Below, piece by piece: positions 1 through 10,546 of a DNA stretch of 64,000 nt. The stretch lies in assembly GCF_932526225.1 (NCBI RefSeq), contig NC_064045.1, positions 14,936,442 to 15,000,441 of the forward strand. The letters are read 5' to 3'. The notes beneath the pieces are model-generated. The model did not search any database. It was not told the DNA's origin and saw only the letters and a program-made list of their open reading frames with translations. This DNA comes from Nematostella vectensis (taxonomy: Eukaryota > Cnidaria > Anthozoa > Actiniaria > Edwardsiidae). A program made the translations under genes and the position numbers. Numbering within the stretch: the first letter of the stretch is position 1; each line of letters starts with the position of its first letter.

Positions 1-1015
1 TTAGTAAAAGGGGTGTTCTTTTAGATAATTCCTCGTGCACACAATCATGCAAAACTAAACACCTATGATTTAGTAAAAGGGGTGTTTTTTAGATAATTCT
101 TCGTGCACACAGTCATACAAAACTAAACACCTATGATTTAGTAAAAATGGTGTTCTTTTAGAGAATCCCTTGTGCACACAATCATGCAAAACTAAACACC
201 TATGATTTAGTAAAAGGGGTGTTCTTATAGATAATTCCTTGTGCACACAGTCATGCAAAACTAAACACCTATGATTTAGTAAAAGGGGTGTTCTTTAGAT
301 AATTCTTCGTGCACACAGTCATACAAAACTAAACACCTATGATTTAGTAAAAATGGTGTTCTTTTAGAGAATCCCTTGTGCACACAATCATGCAAAACCA
401 AACACCTATGATTAAGTAAAAGGGGTGTTCTTATAGATAATTCCTTGTGCACACAGTCATGCAAAACTAAACACCTATGATTTAGTAAAAGGGGTGTTCT
501 TATAGATAATTCCTTGTGCACACAGTCATGCAAAACTAAACACCTATGATTTAGTAAAAGGGGTGTTCTTATAGATAATTCCTTGAGCAGACAATCATGC
601 AAAACTAAACACCTATGATTCAGTAAAAGGGGTGTTCTTTTAGATAATTCCTTGTGCACACAGTCATGCAAAACTAAACACCTATGATTTAGTAAAAGGG
701 GTGTTCTTATAGATAATTCCTTGTGCACACAGTCATGCAAAACTAAACACCTATGATTTAGTAAAAATGGTGTTCTTTTAAATAATTCCTTGAGCAGACA
801 ATCATGCAAAACTAAACACCTATGATTTAGTAAAAGGGGTGTTCTTTTAGAGAATTCCTTGTGCACACAATCATGCAAAACTAAACACCTATGATTTAGT
901 AAAAGGGGTGTTCTTTTAGAGAATTCTTTGTGCACACAATCATGCAAAACTAAACACCTATGATTTAGTAAAAGGGGTGTTCTTTTAGATAATTCCTTGT
1001 GCACATGGTCATGCA
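1..1015. repeat. 69-bp minisatellite, about 14 copies
   Basis: A 68-69 bp unit beginning near CACCTATGATTTAGTAAAAG repeats from the window edge to about position 1015. Copies differ by a few substitutions and small indels. Because 69 is a multiple of three, the minus strand stays open for long stretches, but the predicted peptide is only the repeat read as codons. The array lies beyond the last TMEM104 exon visible here, so it is probably within that gene's next intron. Confidence 0.9.
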
Positions 1016-1362
1016 CACATTTCATTTTGGTATGACCCATCCCCATGAAAATGCAGAAACGATACGAAAACAATAACAAGTTCTGCAGCATGTGCATACT
1101 CGTGCGCCAAGTGGACTGGGCCTGAGTTATCACGGCATCGGTTTTGAAAGGTTTGGTTTTCATTCGTCCCCACTGCACCAAAAGGGTATCGTTTTCAAAT
1201 TGTTCCACTCTGGAAATCGTTTTCAAATTATTCCATTTTCGGTCATCGTTTTCGCATTTCCGTGTGGACGATGCCCATATTTATAATAAAAAAGGTTGAG
1301 TTTTCAAACAAAAACGGATATGTGGGGAAGGGTGTCAAGACGCTAGTTTGCAAAACACTTAC

Positions 1363-3949
1363 ATTTATTGTAAAACAACTTGGCCATCTGTCCCTAAAAC
1401 ACAACATTGAACAAACCAGCATTGTCTTATATTGTATAAAAGATGGCAATCTTGACTTCTTAGACAAACCTAAACATCTGTTATGGGGGATGGTTGACAT
1501 ACAAGATGTGGTGTTAACAGGCACTTTGTCTCATCTTCAGTGACAGATCCTGTGTGGATCAGGCTTTATCTCCACCAACAGGCACATAGAAGTCAGTTGA
1601 AGGTAAAATGCATATGGATCATATATCTCGCATTTATAACTTAATACATTGTTCATTCATCCCTAAAACAACAATGCGTGCCTGTATTTAAATAAATGAA
1701 CAAACCATACCATTTCTACTCTGACTTTAATGTCGTATAAATTATTTTCCTTCATATCAACCTTGTAGGAATCTGTAAGAAACAAACAGACTAGGTGTCA
1801 ATCTATGATTTAAATAGGTAAAAAAAAATATTGGAAATATAAATCAGAGGTCTACATACTCAAAAGTGGCTCAACTTCTGCAACATTGCTACTCTGCGTG
1901 ACGGATTGACTAACTAGACCATCATATTCCTGCAAAAAATGAATTACAATTATAATGATTATATTGATGAATATATATAGTAATCGATCTTTATATGTAA
2001 ATACCATTGACATTTAATTCTCGATAACAACCCTTCTATCAAGGTCAACACCTTTTTCATTTAAAGAACAAAACTAGAGCTGATCTCACACCTTTTTCTC
2101 ACGTCTCTGGACGACTAAAAGAGCATTTGCGGCAGCCATCGCTTCCACCATGAAGGTTGATGTAATGAAACTGAGAAAAAAAACATCACTAACATGGTAA
2201 CATCCACATTATATATCTAAGGAATGCAGCTATGCATTTAATTATTGGCTGATAAGTGGGCAGGACCTCTGAGGCTCAAAGTGCATTATAAATAAATTAT
2301 AAATTAAATTTTGTCCTTTGTCCTAAAAAGGGTTTAAAAATGTTTTTTTTCCTAAAAGGGTATGCTATTATTAGATATATTGCCTTCAACAGGTTCAGGG
2401 TTACCAGGTTACAGACCTTTTGTGGTGCCCCACCCAAACAGGGGCTGAGTACCCTCTGTGATGTCAGATTGTAAGGCCATAAGCTCCACATAAAAAACTT
2501 GACCCCGCTGTGCAGATTTCTTCCCTTGTTTCAATAATGATGCCTGTGCAGACCCATAGTTTTACACAGCTTGTCAATAGTCTTTTTGGTTATATAAAAC
2601 TCTATCGTAGTATATCCTGCATTAATTTCTTGGGCTATCTGTGGTAGCACAAGTCTAGGTTTACCTTTTCTATAAGTCTATCTATCTATCCATGTCGAAA
2701 ACATGTAAGCCTGCTATGGTCAGAGGTCTGTGGTATCGCTCCTTAACTGTCGCTATCAGTAGCGAGCGTGTCTTATCCCAATAAAAAGTCAAATTTATTA
2801 CAAAAATGCCTCTCTCGTTATGCTAAATCCCATACTCTTCAGTTTGTCTAGCACTGTATTACGGCATAAAGCCCCGTGCAAACTGTGCCAGCATTGCTGG
2901 CGAATTCTTGCTCGACTGACAACAAGACAAATGAAATGTCAGAAAGTCAATTTCCCATTTTGACATGTCAGAAAGTCAATTTCCCATTTTAACATTATCT
3001 TTGTCCTATATTCAGTCAAGCGGAAATCCGCAAGCAATGCTGGCTGGTGCTGGCGCAGTTTGCATGGGGCTTTTAAGTGTACGAGCCCGAGAAAATGGCT
3101 CACCAGCAGGTACAAAATGCAGACTGCATTTTTCGGTGATTCCTTTTGTAGCCCGAGTTAATGCTGGTGCAGCGTCTAGTTCTAATGATCATGTGACAAT
3201 ATGGTTATTTTAACGTGTGATCCAAATGTCACATATCATAATTATGGTCACATGATCATTAGCATAGGTATAACAAGATTCTATATTGTTTTAAAAAGAC
3301 TGCAAAAAAATTTTTTTCTTCTCTGAAGGCCAAGACTTATTCTAAAGACAGTTCTTCTTGCCTTAAAATGGTGTAGGGTTAGGTCTACGTGAGGTTGGAT
3401 TTTCTGAATCTTTCTATCAGAGCATAGGTGGGAAGTCCACAGAGCATGAAGTGAAACTAAAATGCGGAGTTAAAAGGGTGTTTTACCTCATGCCGCACAA
3501 AACACAGATCAAGACAGTGGAGACGATCCATCCGGCGCCAGCAAACGCTTTAGGCATCGTCAGAGCACCGGCCCCGATAATCAGATTGAACACATAAACA
3601 AACGCTACCTGAAAAATCACAAAAACAAACAGATGATACGATATAATAATAAAAAAACAATATAAAGAACCACACAGTAAAGCGATACTGTGATGATACC
3701 CACAAAGACAACCTAAAAGCAGTGTCCTGAGAAAAAGTGGTATAAGTTATTGCTAAAAAGGGAGGGTTTAATCCCCCTAGATAATCACTTCAATGAGCAA
3801 CTTTGGACCACCAAAGACTAGTGATTCATTTAACGTTGGGTTCTTAACAAGAGCAAGTCAATGCGGCTAGCCTGCGTGCAGTCCATACGCCAAAAATCAA
3901 TTCTTACTGGAGACGAATACAGGTCGCCGGTCTCTGTGACGGCAGGCAT
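1363..3949 (-). CDS. TMEM104: TMEM104-like transmembrane protein, 5' part (6 exons)
   Basis: Putative amino-acid-transporter-like multispan membrane protein; its transport substrate is not established. Exons in reading order are 3908-3949, 3487-3608, 2092-2170, 1860-1929, 1711-1772 and 1363-1393. All have GT donors and AG acceptors, and the phases agree (406 nt, 135 codons plus 1 nt). The protein starts MPAVTETGDLYSSP, and exon 2 carries the first membrane segment with IIGAGALTMPKAFAGAG. Exon 3 encodes the TM2 region with MVEAMAAANA, exon 5 ends in VRVEM and exon 6 is GQMAKLFYNK. These blocks match vertebrate TMEM104 in order. The start is the first ATG in exon 1. The 3' exons lie outside the window. 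Exon 6 is a 31-nt microexon. The identification is firm; function is inferred from the family only. Confidence 0.9.
2862..3078. repeat. Imperfect inverted repeat in TMEM104 intron 2
   Basis: The left arm near 2862-2905 (AAAGCCCCGTGCAAACTGTG, then GCCAGCATTGCTGGC) pairs with a right arm near 3030-3078 (GCAATGCTGG, then CAGTTTGCATGGGGCTTTT). This looks like a non-autonomous palindromic transposon remnant. A short direct duplication of CATGTCAGAAAGTCAATTTC lies between the arms around 2937-2990. I did not identify target-site duplications. Confidence 0.55.
3183..3261. repeat. 79-bp palindromic hairpin element
   Basis: TAATGATCATGTGACAATAT at the left end is mirrored at the right end, whose reverse complement starts TAATGATCATGTGAC. 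The arms cover nearly the whole element, so it could fold into a long hairpin. It lies in TMEM104 intron 2 and is probably a small MITE. Confidence 0.6.
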
Positions 3950-4781
3950 GGCGCTCTTGCTTGTACACTTCAAGATGTTAGAAATCACCGTAAAATGCGA
4001 TGCAACTTTCAAAACATTCGATCAGAGATTCTGTCGTAATGTGTCACAAGACTTGCGAGTGCTGCAATGTGCTACGATCACGGAATGCGGTGCGCGCGGA
4101 TATCCGCTGACATAGTACTAAGGTTCAGCTGTCAACGCAAAATGACGAACAGAAAGCCACTTGGTATGCTGTCACATTTTAAATTCTATTCTAGCTTTTT
4201 TTTTTTTTAACGTATTTAGCTCTTCTAAGCCTTGTTAGAACAGAGCAGTTCCAATAAGAGGCGGCCAAGGCAAGAATTAAAAATAGGGGGGGGGGGGGGG
4301 GGGATTTAATTGCACTTTTGTTAAACCAGCCTTTTTGTTTTGAAATGGCGGCGTTTTACCGGCGAACTGTCACATTTTGGTGAATGCTAAGAAAACTGGA
4401 CCAAACCTAAGGCTATAATTTTCTTTATGACTCCCTCATTATCAAACAAATCTGTCATCTTTTGTACAGTATGGTTTTAATGCTGTACAGTTAGTCAAAA
4501 CAGCAACTGAAGTCAGCCTTCCGTACCTTTACTCGAACGATTCAACACTACGATTGTGCTTGTTTTCGCCTGAGCACGCGCATGCGCATACGTTATTCAG
4601 CACTGTCACCTCAACATCTCGGTATTCTGAAAATAGCGCAGACGAGGCCGTTTGGCTTTGGCCTGGGTCTACCCTTAATGATCCGTATATTCTTAGGGGA
4701 TTCCTGTGTTTATTTTGGCGGCAAAGAACTGTGGGTAATTTTCAATATGGCGGACGACACGGCGCGAAACTCCTCGAAAAA
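3950..4781. promoter_or_regulatory. Bidirectional promoter region between TMEM104 and NAT9
   Basis: These 832 bp separate two divergent start codons. A perfect NRF-1-type palindrome GCGCATGCGC lies at 4578-4587. ATGGCGGC-type YY1-like motifs occur near 4345 (AAATGGCGGCG) and near 4744 (CAATATGGCGG), the second inside the NAT9 leader. A G-run lies at about 4288-4302. No TATA box is evident. The motifs are seen directly; promoter activity is inferred from the head-to-head arrangement. Confidence 0.6.
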
Positions 4782-4785
4782 ATGA
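4747..4785 (+). promoter_or_regulatory. Upstream ORF overlapping the NAT9 start codon
   Basis: A 12-codon uORF (MADDTARNSSKK) starts at 4747 in a purine-poor context, and its TGA overlaps the NAT9 ATG as ATGA at 4782-4785. It could lower NAT9 translation or allow termination-reinitiation. This applies only if transcription starts upstream of 4747. Confidence 0.55.
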
Positions 4786-7700
4786 AGATCAATAGCGAGG
4801 TTGCTCTCGTTGGAAACCAGATTATACTAGTGCCATACAAGGAGAAACACGTTCCCAGGTATACGAGCAGTTACAATGATCAACTAAGTGTCGCAAAGTG
4901 AACCAGACCGACAACCTAGACCGAAATCAGTTTTCTCATAAAAAGACAAGTTTTGAAAGCGTACTTCAGCAACTACTATGTTTGGTCATTTATATTTTTT
5001 AGACTTTTTATTCAAAGTCATATTGGTGATCTAAACGAGAGTTAGGGTGAAGGTGTTGGTGGTGTGTGTAGTGGGGGGGGGGGGGAGGGGGTTGTTTTGC
5101 GGGAGTCTGGATTTCATCAAAGCAATTTCTATTGCTTTGATAGGTATCACGAATGGATGCAGTCTCCTGAGCTCCTTGAGCAAACAGCATCGGAAAGACT
5201 AATGCTGCAGCAGGAATATGACATGCAACAAAGCTGGCTCAACGATGAGAACAGTATGAATCATACAGTATGAATCATGGGTAATGGGTGGGTCTAAAAC
5301 AGTATGAATCATAGGTGATGGGTTGGTCTAAAACAGTATGAATCATAGGTGATGGGTGGGTCTAAAACAGTATGAATCATAGGTGATGGATGGGTCTAAA
5401 CAGTATGAATCATAGGTGATGGGTGGGTCTAAAACAGTATGAATCATAGTTGATGGGTGGGTCTGAAACAGTATGAATCATGGGTGATGGGTGGGCCTAA
5501 CACAGTATGAATCATAGGTGATGGGTGGGTCTAAAACAGTATGAATCATAGGTGATGGGTGGGTCTAAAACAGTATGAATCATTGGTGATGGGTGGGTCT
5601 AAAACAGTATGAATCATGGGTGATGGGTGGGTCTAAAACAGTATGAATCATAGGTGATGGGTGGGTCTAAAACAGTATGAATCATAGGTGATGGGTGGGT
5701 CTAAGACAGTATGAATCATAGGTGATGGGTGGGTCTAAAACAGTATGAATCATAGTTGATGGGTGGGTCTAAAACAGTATGAATCATAGGTGATGGGTGG
5801 GTCTAAAACAGTATGAATCATAGGTGATGGGTGGGTCTAAAACAGTATGAATCATAGGTGATGGGTGGGTCTAAAACAGTATGAATCATAGGTGTTGGGT
5901 GGGTCTAAAACAGTATGAATCATAGGTGATGGGTGGGTCTAAAACAATATGAATCATAGGTGATGGGTGGGTCTAAACAGTATGAATCATGGGTGGGTCT
6001 AAAACAGTATAAATCATGGGTGGGTCTAAAACATTATGAATCATAGGTGATGGGTGGGTCTAAAACAGTATGAATCATAGGTGATGGGTGGGTCTAAAAC
6101 AGTATGAATCATAGGGGATGGGTGGGTCTAAAACAGTATGAATCATAGGTGATGGGTAGGTCTAAAACAGTATGAATCATGGGTGATGGGTGGGTCTAAA
6201 ACAGTATGAACCATAGGTGATGGGTGGGTCTAAAACAGTATGAATCATGGGTGATGGATGGGTCTAAAACAGTATGAATCATAGGTGATGGGTGGGTCTA
6301 AAACAGTATGAATCATAGGTGATGGGTGGGTCTAAAACAGTATGAATCATGGGTGATGGGTGGGTCTAAAACAGTATGAATCATGGGTGATGGGTGGGTC
6401 CAGGAGTTGCCAGAGTGTCCTAGTTTATTTCCAGACAACTTACATAAATATATGCGGACATATTTGGAAATCCATGAGGATACAGTGAACCCCCTATAAT
6501 AACCTTGCATCGGCCTACCCTTACTGGAACTCCTGAATATGCACCTCAAAGTCATCTGATATTTGCCTTACCCCGAACCCTGGGTACGAGAGACTCGAGC
6601 TACGCTCATTAATGGTCTTGTTTCCCATAGCCAAGACCAGCGTGACAGTAAACGAGTGAAGCTCGAGCCTCTGGTGCAGGGTGATGGTGCAGGGTACAGG
6701 GTGATGCGAGTATCAATGTGGTGTTGCATTTTAGGCTAAAACTGATAGGAACTAAAATAAATCTCATTTGTTATCCTAGAGTGCACTTTTATTGTCCTTG
6801 ATAAGCAGAAATGGAATGACAATGGCAACAATGAGATAGGTGGGTAGAAAAACAAAACAAACCATGCATTTTTCCGCTGTTTACAAATGGTTTAACTGGT
6901 GTGATTGTTTAGGTATTTGGTTCATATAAACACTAATTATTTCATTTTCAATGATATTTTTTTCATTTGCTATTTTCACAGAAAGTATGGCGGGGGATGT
7001 TAACTTGTTTTTTAATGACCCTGATGACTTGCATGTTGCAGAGATTGAAATCATGATTGCAGGTACGTCATTCAGATATTCCAAATCAGTACCATTTACT
7101 GAACTGTCACTATGTGGTTGTCACGGTGTGCAAGGTTAAGTGCAAATTTGACTGGCTGGAGTTGGAAATCTGTTTAAAGCTGGATGAATTTGAACTCTAT
7201 GGACCTTTTTTTCTTGATTTTGTGCTCAGTTTTTCCTAGCCAACCATCAGACAAACTAGTTAAAGACAACCTTTAGTGTGATTCAAAAACCCCCAACTGT
7301 AGGAAGTCACTTATTGAAGTTTTTCCTGGTGTTCTCTTTGTTTCTTCAATAATCAGGATATCAATGGTAAAATTCCTTCTGACTGCAGAACCTTCTAGCC
7401 GGGGGAGGGGTCTGGGAAAAGAAGCTCTGCTTATCATGATGTCATATGGTGAGTGGGAACTGGTGCCAAGTGGTGAGTGGGAACTGGTGCCAAGTGGTGA
7501 GTGGGAACTGGTGGTTAGTGGGAACTTGTGTCAAGTTAGGAATAAGCAGAGTTGGGACTGTGGCCTAGATGGGAATGTAAAGAGGAGGGACTGGTGCCAA
7601 GTTATTAAAAGGCGTAGGATGATGGGACATGATAGCTGATGATAGTTATAACCAGGCATGTACACAGGGGGGTGCACGGGGTGTACATGCGCCCCCATTG

Positions 7701-9330
7701 GTCACCAAAAATAAGGTCTGAAGGATCATCAATAACTTTTATTTTCCCAAATGATAATAATGGGGCTGGCAGTAGCAACTACAATTAACCCATTGACTCC
7801 TGGCTTTTTTGGAGCTGAATTTACAAAAAACAGACTGAAAACAGATACCTCCCCCCCTATTCTGAGTTTTATACAGCCCGTCAAAGTCAAACACAGCTGC
7901 ACCTAGTCAGCGGTATCCAAGCTTTCCAACAGTGCTTTGCGGTCCCCACTTTTAATCCCTCGTCGATGTGCTGAAGCCAGCACAAGTTGATGGTTGCTTG
8001 TATTTTTCATCAAAAATACAGCTATGAGCATATTAGGGGAGTGTCTCAGGACATCATGAAGTCTTTTGGGGCATAATTGAGTGCTTTGCTTATGGATATT
8101 TGCAAGCAAAGGTGGATTCATGATGATTTTTTCTTGTTTGGCTTTGCCCGGATGAGAAAATAATTTTCTAATGAATCACCACAGCTCTCCTAAATGCTGT
8201 CTTTTCTGAAACCAAATTGATTCCAAAATTGTTTACACTGCTATTCTGGGTCTGTATGGCCTGGAATTGATTCGTTTGGCTTCGGGGTGAAAAGACTTAT
8301 AAAAAACCATCTGACTTTGGGGAGAGGAGTGTTGACTGGCCCTCCCCTCGTGAATTTTCCCCTGTATCTCCCAGAATGCTTTGCAATACGTAAACATATT
8401 TTCGTGGTTGTACAATCCTTCAAGGAATGGGCATTGTGTTTTGAGGCCAAGGAAATGTACCTGGAGGATCAGAATAAAGGTATCTATTTGTGTCTTGAGC
8501 TGTGTTTGCTGATCTCTCTCCCTTGTGTGGTATTTTGAGCGTTTTATTGAGAGGGGTGATTCTGCTTTTCTCTCCTTGTTCGATTTGAGATTTGTCAAAG
8601 AACCTGTGCTATTATTTGGCTTAAGAGTAGATGCCAACACCTTGGTTGGATGCATATCTGCAAGACCATTTATCCCTTAGACTGATGCCTGAGTATCTTC
8701 ATCTTGTTGTGTTTATTTTGAATTTATGAATTTTTTGGGTTGTGGGTACTTCCCAAAGCCGGTACAGGCCGGTTCAGGGGTCAATGTGTTAAGTAAAATG
8801 AAAATGACAATGATCTTACCCTGTCCTCTTTCTCCAAGTCAAATAAAACATTCATTCTTTGTTTTTTATTTTTCAGGTATTTCAAAGCTCCACGTCAATA
8901 GGTTTACTGCTAAAATCGGTCATGACAATGAACCAAGTTTATCTTTATTTAATAAACTAGGCTTTACAAAGGTAAGGATAACTTATAGCACTCCCACACT
9001 TTTAATTAAGCCCCCTCTACGGCCACAATAAAGCGCCCCCCTCCATCAAGCCCCCTTCCCTAGGAGGCATAAAAAAGTACATAAAAAAGTACACTTTTTC
9101 CAAAAGTGCAAGTGATTCTTGTTTTAAAGGAAACTAAATGTTATTGTTTATAAGAGACTGGTGTAATATGCACTGAATTACAGCATCTGAGACTTTTGGT
9201 CTTTTCCCATCTACAGATATCTGAGAGTGAGGTGTTCAAGGAAGTGACACTAAAGTTTGATAGCAATAATTTTACCAATTTAACTGCTGATGTAACAGAA
9301 CTGCATTACCCTATTAAAACCCAAGCTTGA
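4782..9330 (+). CDS. NAT9: N-acetyltransferase 9 (NAT9), 7 exons, complete
   Basis: GNAT-fold acetyltransferase of the NAT9 family; fly NAT9 is reported to stabilise microtubules. Exons are 4782-4858, 5144-5253, 6780-6839, 6982-7062, 7389-7448, 8877-8971 and 9217-9330, all GT-AG. They total 597 nt, giving 198 aa, close to the human length. Blocks in order are GNQIILVPYKEKHVPRYHEW, KCTFIVLDKQKW, MAGDVNLFFND, the acetyl-CoA loop SSRGRGLGKEA (R/Q-x-x-G-x-G/A type), then AKIGHDNEPSLSLFNKLGF and VFKEVTLKF. It ends in TGA at 9328-9330. Introns 2 and 5 carry tandem arrays of their own donor sites. The rest of intron 5 (about 7525-8876) holds no recognisable gene, only short unsupported ORFs. Confidence 0.95.
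5251..6402 (+). repeat. 35-bp minisatellite copying the NAT9 exon 2 donor
   Basis: The unit AACAGTATGAATCATAGGTG plus GATGGGTGGGTCTAA-type sequence repeats about 33 times. It starts exactly at the exon 2 end (GAGAACA, then GTATGAATCAT). Every unit regenerates the ACA/GTATGAAT boundary. Copies vary mainly at one or two positions, and a few are shortened near 5985-6030. Confidence 0.9.
6577..6680. mobile_element. Small palindromic MITE-like element
   Basis: The left end CCCTGGGTACGAGAGACTCG and the reverse complement of the right end, CCCTGCACCAGAGGCTCGAG, form imperfect terminal inverted repeats around a roughly 50-bp centre. It lies in NAT9 intron 2. Target-site duplication is not clear. Confidence 0.45.
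7449..7521 (+). repeat. 24-bp array of the NAT9 exon 5 donor, 3 copies
   Basis: Directly at the exon 5 end (CATATG), GTGAGTGGGAACTGGTG repeats three times with spacer CCAAGTG. Three GTGAGT donors therefore sit within about 50 bp. Confidence 0.85.
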
Positions 9331-9534
9331 TAGATAATACAACACCTCAGAGACCAAATAATATAGCACCATTTGTTGACCATTTTAATTGGTAAATGGA
9401 TGCAAACACCAAATAATATAGAACCAATTGACCATTTGTTAATGACTACTTGATACATGGATATGCAACAGGCCATACAATATAGCACCATTTGACAAAG
9501 CATTGCTGATATCTTCAGAGGTGGCCACATTAAT

Positions 9535-9705
9535 GCAAGTCCAGCTGGCTTGGAATAGACCATAGGAGTGTTAAGCCCAGCTGGCTTGGAATAGACCATA
9601 GGAGTGTTAAGCCCAGCTGGCTTGGAATAGACCATAGGTCGTTAAGCCCAGCTGGCTTGAAATAGACCATAGAAGTGTTAAGGCCAGCTGGCTTGGAAAA
9701 AAAAC
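9535..9705. repeat. 34-35 bp minisatellite downstream of NAT9
   Basis: About five copies of a unit containing CCAGCTGGCTTGGAATAGAC and CATAGGAGTGTTAAG. It lies 200 bp past the NAT9 stop, probably in or just after its 3' UTR. The minus-strand ORFs here are repeat artefacts. Confidence 0.85.
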
Positions 9706-9873
9706 ATGCTTTTGTACAGACTTTTTTTAATACCCTGAACGCACACTCAAAAGTTCTGCAAAAATGTTCAAAAAGCATACATTTGCTTATCTCAAAGTAC
9801 ATTTGTAAGGGCTGGGTGGGTGCCTGTTGAAAGCACTCATCTCCTCCATCACTGAAAGTAGCATGTGACTGCC

Positions 9874-10120
9874 TAATAAACCGTTTTCACGATGTTGCAC
9901 AAGCATCCAAAATGCCACAGAATGGCGGGCCACAGCTGATCTGAAATGGCGTACGAAGTGGAGTTTACAGAGAAGCTATAGAAAAAGCTGCCAGATTGCT
10001 TCTTTTGCAGAGTTTTGGAGCTAGGGTAAAATTCCCCTATGTCGTCATCATTTTGGATCAGCTATGGCCCGCCAGTCTGTGGCATTTTGGACGCGCGTTC
10101 AAAATGAAAACAGTCTATTA
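9874..10120. mobile_element. 247-bp MITE with about 70-bp inverted ends
   Basis: The left arm TAATAAACCGTTTTCA...CCAAAATGCCACAGAATGGC matches the reverse complement of the right arm, TAATAGACTGTTTTCA...CCAAAATGCCACAGACTGGC. The flanks read GCC on both sides, or a TA duplication if the ends are set two bases inward. No coding capacity. An AATAAA in the left end could serve as the NAT9 polyadenylation signal. Confidence 0.7.
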
Positions 10121-10546
10121 GCCTGAGTAGTCACATAATGTATCGTGAAACAACTGTATCTGATAATAAGCCCTGTGTACACCTGTACAAGTGATTTCAT
10201 GGCTTCCTATTTTATTACTAGAAATTATACATTTCTTGAACAAAATTGAGCTGGCCACACAAAACCCCTCCTTCAAATACAACTGAATTTTTTTATTCAC
10301 AGTAGTTGTAGATTTGGGGGGTTATGTTATCCTTACACTCCAGTCCTTACTATGTGCAAAAGCTTAATACATGCTTGTTAGTTTCTATGTATAGAAGTTT
10401 TCAAACCCAAGCTATACCCTGTAAAAAGCTTCAAAGATCACAATGAAAGTAGAATGCTATGCAATGTTAGTTATAATTTCTTACAAAAATAGCATTTTAT
10501 GAGATTCCTTACAAGGACTGAAACTAAACATTGCATTGCGTAAAGG

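Noticed and set aside
276..1226. A 316-codon minus-strand ORF with a 23-residue repeat (LLNHRCLVLHDCVHKE)
   Set aside because: The 69-bp period keeps one frame open. It lies beyond TMEM104 exon 6, shows none of that protein's expected sequence, and is repeat-only.
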